Assembly (NCBI GenBank): GCA_014238335.1
Contig: JABABI010000009.1
Location: 77,629-123,700 of the forward strand
Direction: 5' to 3'
Source: Fuerstiella sp.
GTDB lineage: Bacteria; Planctomycetota; Planctomycetia; Planctomycetales; Planctomycetaceae
Length of the DNA: 46,072 nt
In this document: positions 16,845 through 26,033 of the stretch, in pieces
Position numbering within the stretch: the first letter of the stretch is position 1
Layout: each line of letters starts with the position of its first letter
Translations under genes and position numbers: made by a program
The notes under the pieces: model-generated
What the model saw: the letters and a program-made list of their open reading frames with translations, nothing else
The model's database searches: none
What the model was told of the DNA's origin: nothing

Positions 16845-18586
16845 ATGAGTCCCCATACGCGGCGCATACTCTTCATTGTCTTCGTAGTGCTTCCGTGTCT
16901 TCCGTGTCTTCCGTGTCTTCCGTTTGATGACGTGTCGGCCGAGACTCCGAAATCCGTCACTGCGGCCGATCCCGTCAGTCAGGCCTGTCTGAGGCCGATG
17001 AAGGGCGATTTTCGGGGACCGGACCAGGTCGGACTGACTGCCAGTGAAGTTCACTTCGTGAACGTGGGCGGTCATCGGCTGCGAGCCTGGTTTTTTCCGG
17101 TGAAGAACGCGGGGCAGTCAGTCCTGTTCTGCATGGGCAACACAGGGAACATTTCCCTGATGCTGCCCTACGCGAAAATCCTGCAGCAGGGGGGATTCGA
17201 TGTCTTGTTGTTCGACTATCAGGGCTTCGGAGAGAGCGAAGGAGTTCCGTCTGTCTCGGCACTGCTGACCGATTGTCTGGCCGCATTTGACTTTCTTCAG
17301 GTGCACACTCAGCGTGCACCTGAAGACATTGGAGTGTTCGGAGTTTCTCTGGGGCATTTTTGGCATTGGCTGTCGCCGCCGAACGGCAGGTCGGTGCGGT
17401 CGCAGTGGAAGATGCATTCATACCGGACGAAACACTCGATCGATTCGCTGCCCGCGTGACGGGTGACAGTGCGTTTGCGCAAATGTCTCTGCAGGCGATC
17501 AAGTCGTTCCTGCTGTGACGCGTCGACCCACTGCAGAATGTGACCCGGCGAAAGTGTCCGGTGTTTTTTCTGCACGGTGAACGAGATCGGTTGCTGCGTC
17601 CGTCAGGAACGCTGCGAATCGCTGCAAACGCGACGGTGTCAAAACGAATTTGGTTGATTCCTGACACCGGGCACGCACCGGAGTCTCTGGAAACGAATGA
17701 CCGTGAATACGCCGGACAGCTGACCGCATTTTTCCGCGAGGCCTTTGCCGGATCTGTGGAGGAACCGGAAGTTGAATTGACGGTGACCAGGCAACATCCC
17801 GACGTGAAAGGTCTCGCGATACAGGCAACGATCTCGACCGACGTGGCCAGGGTTCAGCGCCCCATGATGTTAACTCTGGTCGATGTCCGTGGACGTCGTT
17901 GGTTTGTCCCGTTCTGGATCGAGGATCAAGCGACGGTCGACACGCGACTCAGAGACCGACCCGTCCATGCGTTTGCGATTCCGTACTACCACGTCACAGC
18001 AACCGACATCGGCTGGGAGCCAGATCTTTCTGCTTATTCCCGGTCACTGGCAACGTATCACAGGGATGCTTCCCGGCTGCTAAAAGGCAGTCTGGCCGCC
18101 GATTATCTGACCCGGTCCAACGGTCTCGGCTTCGGCCGATTTGGGCGGATGATTCCGAAGTTTCCGATGGCTGCCGCAGATGATCTGCTGCAGCAGATGT
18201 CCGTCGTTGAGCGGGCCCCTCCGCGAGTGCGCGCCCGATATGCTCGACTGCTGGCCCGGCTGCATTGTTGGCCCGAAAATCGAATGAGCGACGCGCATGA
18301 ACAAAGTCTAAGTGCTTTCGGTGAAGCCATGCTGTCCTGTCTTCCGGCAGACCCGGACGACTATTACGAATTGCAGAATGCTGGCATGCAGTTGACCTTT
18401 CGTGATAACCTCATTGGTGATTCGTTGTTTCGACTGGCCAAATTGCGGCTTCAGGACGGACAGCCCGAACAGGCTCAACAGCTGCTCCGCGAACATGTGT
18501 CTGTGCTGCCGGACGGTGTCCACAGCAGTCTGACCGAAGAACGCATTCGATCCATCAGAACGCTGGCGGATCTGGTGACGCCGTGA
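16845..18586 (+). pseudogene. Alpha/beta hydrolase, disrupted by a frameshift and an in-frame stop
   Basis: The N-terminal part (frame of 16845, ATG giving MSPHTRRILFIVF) has an alpha/beta hydrolase start: HRLRAWFFPV, GNTGNI as oxyanion region, DYQGFGESEG, and the nucleophile elbow GVSLG. At 17351-17354 the frame is lost. Restoring one G in the GGGG run gives a smooth continuation, AFLALAVAAERQVGAVAVEDAF, in the next frame. That frame then meets TGA at 17516-17518 and continues with CPVFFLHGERDRLL, the usual acid/His half, and a C-terminal domain of about 270 residues of unknown function. Two independent lesions make a pseudogene likely; assembly errors in a homopolymer plus one substitution are the alternative. 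The signal-like N-terminus is encoded by a microsatellite. Confidence 0.75.
16871..16925 (+). repeat. 9-bp microsatellite CTTCCGTGT, about six units
   Basis: Three perfect CTTCCGTGT units (16890-16916) are followed by one with a single change (16917-16925) and preceded by degenerate units CTTCATTGT (16871-16879) and CTTCGTAGTG. Within the hydrolase frame it encodes the odd Leu-Pro-Cys repeat LPCLPCLPCLP. The reverse strand reads as ACGGAAGAC-type repeats, which I recall from intergenic sequence of many planctomycete and related genomes, so this may be a copy of a dispersed element. Confidence 0.8.
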
Positions 18587-18885
18587 ATGTCGACGGTTCC
18601 GCTGACCTCCGGAGAACTCTGCGCCGAAAATTCGTGAATCTCTTTGAACGACGGCTTCTGGTAGTTCACTAAATAAGTGTTGACCACAGTTGCAACAACC
18701 TCTCATTCGTTTGGGACGTCCGCTGCTTCAGCTGGATTCGTCTGACGCCGGATCCGGAACGCCTTTTCTGATTCTAAACTGCACCACCGATGCGCGCTGC
18801 CGATGTCTCAGGTGGAGGCTGGTGACTGTTCTGAATCGGAAACAATCTTCATGATTATTTACATTATCGCATAAGGAAAACAGTC

Positions 18886-20502
18886 ATGCTCAGATTCATG
18901 CTGGCTTTTGCGATTACCGTAAGCCTTCTGTTATTCCTTGTTACGGGGTGCGGCACCAATGGCCCTCCGTCGAGTGCGGGGCGGGTTGAATTCACGTTTT
19001 CTGCTGCAGATGACGGTGCCAGCCGGCCTTCAGTGTCAAAAGAGAGTGCCGTTCTGTCGGATTCTGCTGCGACCGGCGAAGTGGACACTGTAGTGGAACC
19101 AGATTCGTTCGGATTAGAACGTGATGCCGTGAAGGACAGGTTTACCCCGCGGTCCGGACGTCAGTCCGGCGTTTTGACGGCTGGCAGTTTTGACGATGTG
19201 GCGAATTACTGCGAATTCACGTCCTTCATTAACCGGTACCGTCATCAGGCAACAACGTGCCGGTTGCCGTTGAACGCAAATCTGCAGCAGACAGTAATCT
19301 CGGTGACGGATGGACAGGGTAAGCCGCTGGGCGACGTCCGCTGTGTCGTAAAAGATTTGCTGGCAGGGCAACAGAGTGAACGATTGCTGCTGGATATGTG
19401 TACGGGAACGGACGGACGAGTTCTGCTGCTCAGCAATTTCTCGAACAGTGATCCACGGCAGCAGAGCAAATGCCTGCATCTTCAGGTGTTCACCGATCAA
19501 AACCAAACGCCAGTGATTGACGAGTACCGAGCAGTGGATTCTGTCTGGAATGTGACTGTGGGGCATGCGGAATCTCGCCAGCCAACGCAATTGGATCTGG
19601 TGCTGGTTATTGACACGACCGGGAGCATGGGTGACGAACTTGAGTACCTCAAAACAGAAATCGACAGCATTGTTGCTTCCGTCCACCGTATGTTTCCCAG
19701 CGTTGACCAGCGGTACTCTTTGATTACGTACCGCGACAACGGCGACGCGTACGTCTGTCGGACGCATGACTTCACTGATTCTCTGGACGATTTTCGTCGG
19801 CGGATGGACAGCCAGGCGGCCGATGGTGGCGGAGATTTTCCTGAAGCCATGGACGTGGCTCTTAACAGTGCCGGCAACCTCAGCTGGAGAACCACCAACA
19901 CGGCGCGTGTCCTGTTTCTCGTCGGCGATGCCCCGCCACATCAGGAAAACCTTGGCGCCACGATGTCGGCTGTCCAGAGACTGCGTCAGAAAGGAGTGCG
20001 TCTGTTCCCGATCGGTGCCAGCGGTGTCGAAACAACGGCGCAGATCGTCATGCGAACCGCGTCGCTGTTGACAATGGGGCAGTATCTGTTTCTGACCGAT
20101 CATTCCGGCGTCGGAAATGCCCATGCAACGCCAGACGTATCGGAATTCGCGGTCGAACGTCTAGACCAATTAATGATCCGTATGATCGCATCGGAGCTGG
20201 CCGGGAAGCGACTGGGGCCGCAGGAAGTGATTGCGGTTGAACACGGCGAACGCTACACGACGATGGCTCCGACTCCTCAACACAGGCCTGTACCACCACC
20301 ACCACCACCAGATGCCACAGCGTCGTGCGTGATCAGCGGTGATTCCGCCATGACTCCGTTGCTGCAATGGATTGGGCGTCATTGGTTGGCGACATTTGTG
20401 GCAGTGGTCAGTGGTGTGGTGGTGTTCGACAGCCTGTCGTACCGCTTCCAGGTGTCGAGGTCTACCGAGTATCAGCAGGCTGAACCGGCACCTCACTGTT
20501 GA
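18886..20502 (+). CDS. vWFA-domain lipoprotein with C-terminal membrane helix
   Basis: 538 residues. A signal peptide ends in the lipobox LVTGC, so C22 should be lipidated. Residues about 100-215 form a beta-rich domain. From about 237, a von Willebrand factor A domain begins with LDLVLVIDTTGSMGDE, containing the full DxTxS-type MIDAS (D-T-T-G-S), and continues through RVLFLVGDAPPH, ending near 440. A proline run, PPPPPP (about 470), leads to a C-terminal hydrophobic helix (WLATFVAVVSGVVVF, about 504-520). AAGGA at 18872-18876 is the ribosome site. The protein probably binds a ligand metal-dependently outside the inner membrane; its partner is unknown. The 299 bp upstream (18587-18885) hold no gene that I can support. 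Confidence 0.8.
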   Translation: MLRFMLAFAITVSLLLFLVTGCGTNGPPSSAGRVEFTFSAADDGASRPSVSKESAVLSDSAATGEVDTVVEPDSFGLERDAVKDRFTPRSGRQSGVLTAGSFDDVANYCEFTSFINRYRHQATTCRLPLNANLQQTVISVTDGQGKPLGDVRCVVKDLLAGQQSERLLLDMCTGTDGRVLLLSNFSNSDPRQQSKCLHLQVFTDQNQTPVIDEYRAVDSVWNVTVGHAESRQPTQLDLVLVIDTTGSMGDELEYLKTEIDSIVASVHRMFPSVDQRYSLITYRDNGDAYVCRTHDFTDSLDDFRRRMDSQAADGGGDFPEAMDVALNSAGNLSWRTTNTARVLFLVGDAPPHQENLGATMSAVQRLRQKGVRLFPIGASGVETTAQIVMRTASLLTMGQYLFLTDHSGVGNAHATPDVSEFAVERLDQLMIRMIASELAGKRLGPQEVIAVEHGERYTTMAPTPQHRPVPPPPPPDATASCVISGDSAMTPLLQWIGRHWLATFVAVVSGVVVFDSLSYRFQVSRSTEYQQAEPAPHC

Positions 20503-20736
20503 TCTGATATTGGTCCTGTTCCTGCGCTGCGGCCTCCCTGGGCGGCCTGCGTTAAGCGTCTTTTCCGGCGTTCCTGTGGGCGCAGTTGACGTTGCCGCCT
20601 GACGTGCACACAAACAATCGGAATTGCGGACGTCACGGTGGCTTTTCGGTCACAACGTTGTCACCATTCGCGGCAACGTACCCGGCATTATTTCCGCAGT
20701 CCCGACATATACGCACCTCCGGCAATCAGCCGCGCC

Positions 20737-21756
20737 ATGCCCGCCCAGTTATTTCAGGAATACTACGCTCGGCTGAAGACGCAGGTTGACGATGCGCTGC
20801 AGAAACGGTTGGATGCTCAGGACTGGCCGGTCCCGCTCAGGCAAGCCGTGGAATACAGCTTGATGGCCGCCGGCAAACGTCTTCGGCCGGTGTTGGTACT
20901 GATGAGCACTGAGGTCTGTTCAGGGACGATCGCCACCGCCCTGCCCACCGCGTGTGCGATTGAAATGATCCACACGTATTCGTTGATCCACGACGACCTG
21001 CCATCAATGGACGACGATGATTTGCGCCGTGGTCGCCCGACGAGTCATGTGGTCTTTGGTGAAGCGCTTGCAATTCTGGCCGGTGATGCGCTGCTGCCGC
21101 TGGCGTTTGAAACTCTGGCATCGGGCACCACATCAGCTGCTGTGACCGTTGATTGCCTGCGATTGCTGGGAGCAGCTGCGGGTGGGGGCGGCATGGTTGG
21201 CGGACAGGTGTTGGATCTGGAAGCCGAAAGAGGCGTGTTTCCGGGGGTAAATGCCGCAGTAAATAACCCCTCCGGCGGAATTTCCAGTGCGAATTCCGTC
21301 GCGGCTGCGGCTGCGGTTGCTGAAATTGCTGGGCAGGCGGATTCCCCAAATCCTTCCAGCGGCGAAAACCTGATTCACGTAGAACAATTGATTCAGATTC
21401 ATAAAATGAAGACAGGGGCGCTTATTAACGCCGCGCTGCAGCTTGGTGCCGCCGTCGCAGAAGCCTCCTCTGAACAGCGGGAATGCCTGCGGACCTACGG
21501 TACGGGCATCGGCCTGGCGTTTCAGATTGCGGATGATTTGCTGGATGTGACCGGCAGCAATGACAGACTTGGTAAGGAAACTGGTCGGGACAGGGAATTG
21601 GGCAAGCTGACGTATCCATCGCTGATTGGCATTGAAGCCAGCCGACAGAAAGCAACGGATTTGGTGAAAAATGCGTGTGCCGCTTTGGTGCCGTTTGGAG
21701 AGATGGCTGATTACCTTGTAGAGCTGGCACAGTTCATAGTGGAGAGAGATCACTGA
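20737..21756 (+). CDS. ispA: Polyprenyl (farnesyl/geranylgeranyl) diphosphate synthase with a loop insertion
   Basis: About 339 residues. It condenses isopentenyl diphosphate with allylic diphosphates. The first aspartate-rich motif DDLPSMDDDD starts at residue 86, and the second, FQIADDLLD, is at about 262-270. GKRLRP, GGQVLDLEAE and HKMKTGALI are conserved substrate and helix segments. Between GGQVLDLEAE and HKMKTGALI lies an extra low-complexity stretch of about 45 residues rich in Ala, Ser, Asn and Pro (about 164-212) that short-chain enzymes normally lack. The frame is open upstream to GTG 20638, but family similarity begins at MPAQLFQEYY. The stop overlaps the DXP synthase start by one base. 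Confidence 0.9.
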   Translation: MPAQLFQEYYARLKTQVDDALQKRLDAQDWPVPLRQAVEYSLMAAGKRLRPVLVLMSTEVCSGTIATALPTACAIEMIHTYSLIHDDLPSMDDDDLRRGRPTSHVVFGEALAILAGDALLPLAFETLASGTTSAAVTVDCLRLLGAAAGGGGMVGGQVLDLEAERGVFPGVNAAVNNPSGGISSANSVAAAAAVAEIAGQADSPNPSSGENLIHVEQLIQIHKMKTGALINAALQLGAAVAEASSEQRECLRTYGTGIGLAFQIADDLLDVTGSNDRLGKETGRDRELGKLTYPSLIGIEASRQKATDLVKNACAALVPFGEMADYLVELAQFIVERDH

Positions 21757-23666
21757 TGCCATTTGAGATTCTCAGTGAATTGAAATCGCCGGCGCAGCTT
21801 CGTGATTTGGACGCGAAGCAGCAGAGCCAGCTGGCTGGTGAAATTCGGGAAGCGCTGCTGACGGTTGTCTCGGATCGAGCTGCGCACTTCGCAAGTAACC
21901 TTGGTGTTGTCGAACTGTGCATTGCTCTGCATTCGGTGTTTGATTTTTCTGCGGATCGATTGATCTGGGACACGGGACACCAGGTCTATCCGCACAAACT
22001 AGTGACCGGTCGTTTCTCAGAGTTTCACTCGATTCGTCGTCGTGGCGGATTAATGGGATACCCGAATCCCGTTGAAAGTGAGTACGACCTGTTCATGACC
22101 GGCCACGCCGGCAGCAGCGTGTCAACGGTTCTGGGCATGAAAACCGCAGACGATCTTCTATTCACCGATGAACGCAAGTCGGTTGCTGTCATCGGTGATG
22201 GTGCCCTGCCCTCCGGGATTGTGTTTGAAGCGATGAATAACGCGGCGGGGCTGAACAAAGACCTGCTGGTGGTGTTGAACGACAATAAAATGGGGATCTG
22301 CCCTCGCGTGGGCGGAGTGGCCAGTTACCTGGATAAGGCACGGGTGGCACCCTTCTATAACGGACTCAAGCGAGACGTCTCGTGGCTGTTGAACAAAGTC
22401 CCGGTGGTCGGTGAGCCGGTCGAGCATGTGCTGGGACAGTTCAAGGACGCGTTGAAGGCGTTCTTTCACGGAGGCATGCTGTTTGAAGAAATGGGCTTCC
22501 GCTACATCGGCCCAGTGGATGGGCACGATATTCAGCTGCTGAAGCGATATCTGACAATGATCAAAGACGTTAAAGGTCCCGTACTGCTGCATGTCTTCAC
22601 GGATAAGGGCCACGGCTTCGAACCGGCCCAAAAAGATCCGGTCAAGTTTCATACGCCCGCTCCATTCTGTCGCGACGAAAACAACGAAATCGTTCCCGTC
22701 AACAGCGACAAGAGCATCGCCTATACAAATATCGTGGCCGACGCTGTTCACGGCGTGATGCAGCAAAATGAATCGGTGTGTGTGCTGACCGCGGCAATGT
22801 GTGCGGGGAACAAGCTAAACAGCATTCGTGACGACTTTCCTGAACGCTTCTTCGATACCGGCATCTGCGAAAGTCATGCTGTTGCCTTCGCCGGGGGTAT
22901 GGCGAAATCCGGCGCTCGGCCCATTGTCAGTATATACAGCACGTTTCTGCAGCGAAGTTTTGATCAGATTTTCCAGGAAGTCGCATTACAGAATCTGCCG
23001 GTCGTGTTCTGCATGGATCGGGCCGGATTGTGCGGCCCGGACGGTCCGACTCACCACGGCGTGTTCGACAATTCGTTTATGCGAATCTTCCCGAACATGG
23101 TGGTGATGGCACCCGGCGATGAACTTGATATACAGCCAATGCTGGACTTTGCGTTAACGCTTGATGCTCCATCGTCGCTTCGATATCCCAAAACCAACAC
23201 AGAAAAGGTAGAACGCAGCATTGCGCCGCTGGAGCTCGGCAAGTCAGAAGTCCTGTCGTGGGGCGAAGACGGCACGTTCCTTGCCTGTGGAGCTCTGATG
23301 CCACGAGCGGTCGAGGCTGCCGCCGAACTAAAACAGCAGGGGCTGGACGTCGGTGTTGTCAACTCGCGATTCGTCAAACCCGTTGATGAGGACATCGTGC
23401 GGCGCGCAATTGAGAACGGTTTTGTCATCACGATTGAAGAAAACGCTGTCAACGGGGGATTCGGCAGCGCTGTTCTGGAGGCCGCCAGTCGACTTGGTCT
23501 TTCAACGGACCGGGTACGTGTGCTCGGCGTTCCCGATGAGTTCATTGAACACGGAGACCGCAAAGAACTGCTCGCCGATCTGGGACTGGACGCGTTGGGT
23601 CTGGCGAAGACTGCGAAGCAGTTGGCCAAATCCTCTGCCATCAGCGAATCGGCAGGGGCCGTGTAG
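21756..23666 (+). CDS. dxs: 1-deoxy-D-xylulose-5-phosphate synthase
   Basis: 636 residues, typical of DXS, which makes DXP from pyruvate and glyceraldehyde 3-phosphate with thiamine diphosphate as the first step of the MEP pathway. Visible are the N-terminal WDTGHQVYPHKLVTGR, the TPP-binding GDGALPSG...LNDNKMGI segment, and the pyrimidine-domain part FCMDRAGLCGPDGPTHHG followed by SLRYPK. The start ATG overlaps the prenyl synthase stop (TGATG), with GGAG at 21741-21744. Co-transcription couples precursor supply to chain elongation. Confidence 0.96.
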   Translation: MPFEILSELKSPAQLRDLDAKQQSQLAGEIREALLTVVSDRAAHFASNLGVVELCIALHSVFDFSADRLIWDTGHQVYPHKLVTGRFSEFHSIRRRGGLMGYPNPVESEYDLFMTGHAGSSVSTVLGMKTADDLLFTDERKSVAVIGDGALPSGIVFEAMNNAAGLNKDLLVVLNDNKMGICPRVGGVASYLDKARVAPFYNGLKRDVSWLLNKVPVVGEPVEHVLGQFKDALKAFFHGGMLFEEMGFRYIGPVDGHDIQLLKRYLTMIKDVKGPVLLHVFTDKGHGFEPAQKDPVKFHTPAPFCRDENNEIVPVNSDKSIAYTNIVADAVHGVMQQNESVCVLTAAMCAGNKLNSIRDDFPERFFDTGICESHAVAFAGGMAKSGARPIVSIYSTFLQRSFDQIFQEVALQNLPVVFCMDRAGLCGPDGPTHHGVFDNSFMRIFPNMVVMAPGDELDIQPMLDFALTLDAPSSLRYPKTNTEKVERSIAPLELGKSEVLSWGEDGTFLACGALMPRAVEAAAELKQQGLDVGVVNSRFVKPVDEDIVRRAIENGFVITIEENAVNGGFGSAVLEAASRLGLSTDRVRVLGVPDEFIEHGDRKELLADLGLDALGLAKTAKQLAKSSAISESAGAV

Positions 23667-23770
23667 CACCGTCACAAAGCAGGCGTTTGTTGTACTTGTG
23701 TCCTGACGATGCCCCCCGTGGTCAGTTCGTTGCTGACGGCTGATGGCTGACGGACCGGTCGGAAACAGAA

Positions 23771-24634
23771 ATGATGACTATCCTGGGAATTGGAACCGTC
23801 GTTGTTGATCACGTCGTGGAACTGCCGTCATTTCCGGCTGTCGACACGAAGGTGGAAATCGTCAACGACTTCAGGCAGGTGGGTGGACCCGTACCTGTTG
23901 CTCTGTCCACTGCTGCATTTTACGGTTCCAGGACTTCGTTTCTTGGCCGCTGGGGAAACGATGAACGCGGACGTTTTGTTGCGGATACGTTGCGGGATCG
24001 AGGTGTCGAAACGTCCGGGTGTGTCGCCAGTGACCGATGGTCGACCGGGTTCGCTCATGTCTGGGTTGATGGTGTCACCGGGTCTCGAACAATTGTCTAC
24101 TCACGCGGACAGTTTCGCATTCCGGGTGCGGACGATATGGACCGGAAACGACTGCACGGTATCGGTATTCTGCATCTCGACGGCTGGGCATCGGGTGCCG
24201 CGATTAAGGCGGCGGCCACAGTGAAGGCGAGTGGCGGCACGGTCGTTCTGGACGCTGGTTCCGTCAAACCGGGAATGGACCAGCTGCTGCCTCTGGTCGA
24301 TGTGTTGATTGCATCGCGTTTGTTTCGCCGCAGTCACTTTGGAACCCAGAACGTAGATGCCGCGAAGATGCTGTCACTGGGGCCCAAACAGATCATTATG
24401 ACCGACGGAGATGCTGGCGCTACCTGGCTGAATGCGGATGGTCGTTGTCACGAACCGGCTGTTGACGTTGAAGCTGTGGATACCAACGGAGCCGGTGATA
24501 TCTTCTCCGGCTGCATTCTGCACGCGATGGAACAGAACTGGAGCCAGGAGGATGCCGTCCGTTTTGCCTGCAGGGTTGCCGGCTATGCGTGTTCTCAGCG
24601 CGGGAATCACTCGCTGCCTTCCGGACCTGAGTAG
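23771..24634 (+). CDS. PfkB family carbohydrate kinase
   Basis: 287 residues of the ribokinase fold. The N-terminal strand reads ILGIGTVVVDHVVELP, the substrate glycines are in QVGGPVPVA, and the C-terminal signature DTNGAGDIFSG holds the catalytic Asp and anion hole (Asn replacing the usual Thr). The lid and substrate residues do not let me choose among ribokinase, fructokinase or sulfofructose-kinase-type enzymes. It lies 104 bp after dxs and is followed by a good terminator-like hairpin, so it ends the isoprenoid transcript. A GC-rich duplicated GCTGACGG motif precedes its start. Confidence 0.85.
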   Translation: MMTILGIGTVVVDHVVELPSFPAVDTKVEIVNDFRQVGGPVPVALSTAAFYGSRTSFLGRWGNDERGRFVADTLRDRGVETSGCVASDRWSTGFAHVWVDGVTGSRTIVYSRGQFRIPGADDMDRKRLHGIGILHLDGWASGAAIKAAATVKASGGTVVLDAGSVKPGMDQLLPLVDVLIASRLFRRSHFGTQNVDAAKMLSLGPKQIIMTDGDAGATWLNADGRCHEPAVDVEAVDTNGAGDIFSGCILHAMEQNWSQEDAVRFACRVAGYACSQRGNHSLPSGPE

Positions 24635-24737
24635 CGAGTGCATCTTTATCACCCCGCCTTGAGCTTCAACACCGTACAGAAGACGGCTTTAACAAGGCTG
24701 ATGTCTGACTCCGCACAGGAGTTTTGCCCATTCTGGG

Positions 24738-24760
24738 AACGTCGGCTCCGACGTTTCTTG
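24738..24760 (+). terminator. Terminator-like hairpin after the PfkB gene
   Basis: AACGTCGG (24738-24745) pairs with CCGACGTT (24748-24755), giving a 7-8 bp stem closed by a very short loop, followed by TTTCTT. It lies 104 bp after the PfkB stop codon. A related but unpaired copy, AACGTGGCTCCGAC, lies about 55 bp downstream. Confidence 0.45.
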
Positions 24761-24895
24761 CACCTCATGATCCTATATTGGGGTACGTTATGAACGTGGC
24801 TCCGACTTCACGCTGACTCGGAATTCCTCTCGCATTATCTGGAATTGTCGGTACACTTCCCCCCTCAGAATTATTCATCACGGGAAGAAGAATCA

Positions 24896-25114
24896 GTGGC
24901 CAAGAGTAAAGAACAGAAGAAAAAAGAACGCGAAAAACGTGTCGCGAAGCAAAAGCTGGCTGATGCGGCACGCCGTCGTGAGATTGCGAAGAAGACAGAT
25001 GACGGCAGTTCCAGCGCTGCTCGAGGTCGAAAAGTAATCACCGCGGGCGTCAAACAACACGCTCAGGTACAGACGAATAAGCCGACAGTCGCTCATCGAC
25101 GAACAGGTGGTTGA
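24896..25114 (+). CDS. Small highly basic protein (72 residues), conserved-type hypothetical
   Basis: Starts at GTG 24896 behind GGAAGAAG (24883-24890); the frame extends upstream but without similar composition. Residues 2-32 are dominated by Lys, Arg and Glu (KSKEQKKKEREKR, then KQKLADAARRREIAKK), predicted to be one long helix, and the tail is disordered and basic. I recall similar small KEQKKKEREKR proteins in planctomycetes but know no function; nucleic-acid or ribosome binding is only a guess from charge. The SDR gene follows 74 bp later. The 261 bp upstream hold the terminator hairpin and no other gene. Confidence 0.65.
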   Translation: MAKSKEQKKKEREKRVAKQKLADAARRREIAKKTDDGSSSAARGRKVITAGVKQHAQVQTNKPTVAHRRTGG

Positions 25115-25188
25115 AGCGTCTTGTACGCGGTCCATTGTGCGAGCACGCCCTCAGGTTCAGACACTCAGCATTTCAAGGAAGAATTGCC

Positions 25189-25980
25189 ATGGAACCAGTC
25201 AACAAAGTCGTTGTGGTTACGGGTGGTGGAAACGGTATCGGAGCAGCTTTATGCCGACGTTTTGCAGCGGAAGGCGCGGCGAAGGTTGTCGTTGCCGACA
25301 TCGATTTTGTGTTGGCACAGAACGTGGCTGCAGAAATTGGTGGTCTTGCTGTCGCATGTAACGTGGCAAATGAAGCTGACGTGAAGTCGTTGGTCGAAAC
25401 TGTTATCGATACCTGCGGACGGGTTGATATCTTCATTTCAAATGCCGGCATCACCGTAAAGGGCGGCTTAGACTGTCCCAATGAGGACTGGCAGAGGATG
25501 TGGGACGTCAACGTAATGTCGCGATTGTTTGCCGCTCGTGCGGTCGTTCCTCAGATGCTGGAACAGGGCGGCGGCTATCTGATTCACACCGCGTCGGCCG
25601 CGGGAGTGCTTACCGAAATTGGTTCAGCATCGTATTCTGCCACGAAGCATGCCGATGTTGCTTTGGCGGAATGGCTTTCCGTGTGTTATGGACGCCAGGG
25701 CATTGATGTGTCGTGCATCTGTCCGTTGGGAGTGGCGACGGACATGCTGGATGACGACGATCCTATTCACCGGTATCTGCACCTGCACGTTATTACGCCG
25801 GAAGAGGTTGCCGAATGTGTTGTGCAGGCGATGCGTGAAAAGCGTTTTTTGATCCTGCCACATCCGGATGTCGCGGACTTCTTCGCGATGAAGACGAATG
25901 ACCACGATCAGTGGATCCGAGGCATGCAGCGGCTGCGTCAAAAATTGACCCGCGCTCAGACCAGGCGGTACGCTGCCTGA
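25189..25980 (+). CDS. Short-chain dehydrogenase/reductase (SDR) family oxidoreductase
   Basis: 263 residues from ATG 25189, preceded by AAGGA. Classical SDR features are the cofactor loop TGGGNGIG near residues 11-18, the NAGIT segment, catalytic Ser in HTASAAG, and Y-x-x-x-K as YSATK. An acidic residue at the end of strand 2 (VVADID) favours NAD(H) over NADP(H). The C-terminal half ends with a helix and basic tail. Substrate is not predictable; the C-terminus resembles general short-chain alcohol/ketone reductases. It is co-directional with, and 53 bp before, the RlmN-type gene. Confidence 0.88.
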   Translation: MEPVNKVVVVTGGGNGIGAALCRRFAAEGAAKVVVADIDFVLAQNVAAEIGGLAVACNVANEADVKSLVETVIDTCGRVDIFISNAGITVKGGLDCPNEDWQRMWDVNVMSRLFAARAVVPQMLEQGGGYLIHTASAAGVLTEIGSASYSATKHADVALAEWLSVCYGRQGIDVSCICPLGVATDMLDDDDPIHRYLHLHVITPEEVAECVVQAMREKRFLILPHPDVADFFAMKTNDHDQWIRGMQRLRQKLTRAQTRRYAA

Positions 25981-26033
25981 CATGCTGTGGTCAGTTCGTT
26001 GTCTTCCTGTCAGAATTAAAGGTCGTCAACACG

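Noticed and set aside
17346..17360. Programmed ribosomal frameshift in the hydrolase
   Set aside because: The CTGGGGCATTTTT context does not fit a canonical slippery heptamer, and the next frame meets a stop anyway.
17516..17518. TGA in the hydrolase as a second selenocysteine codon
   Set aside because: It follows a frameshift, lies between LL and RVDP with no redox motif, replaces no known catalytic residue and has no convincing hairpin; decay or error is more likely.
23718..26001. 15-mer GTGGTCAGTTCGTTG occurring at 23718-23732 and 25987-26001
   Set aside because: About one exact 15-mer coincidence is expected in 46 kb, so the pair is not significant on its own.
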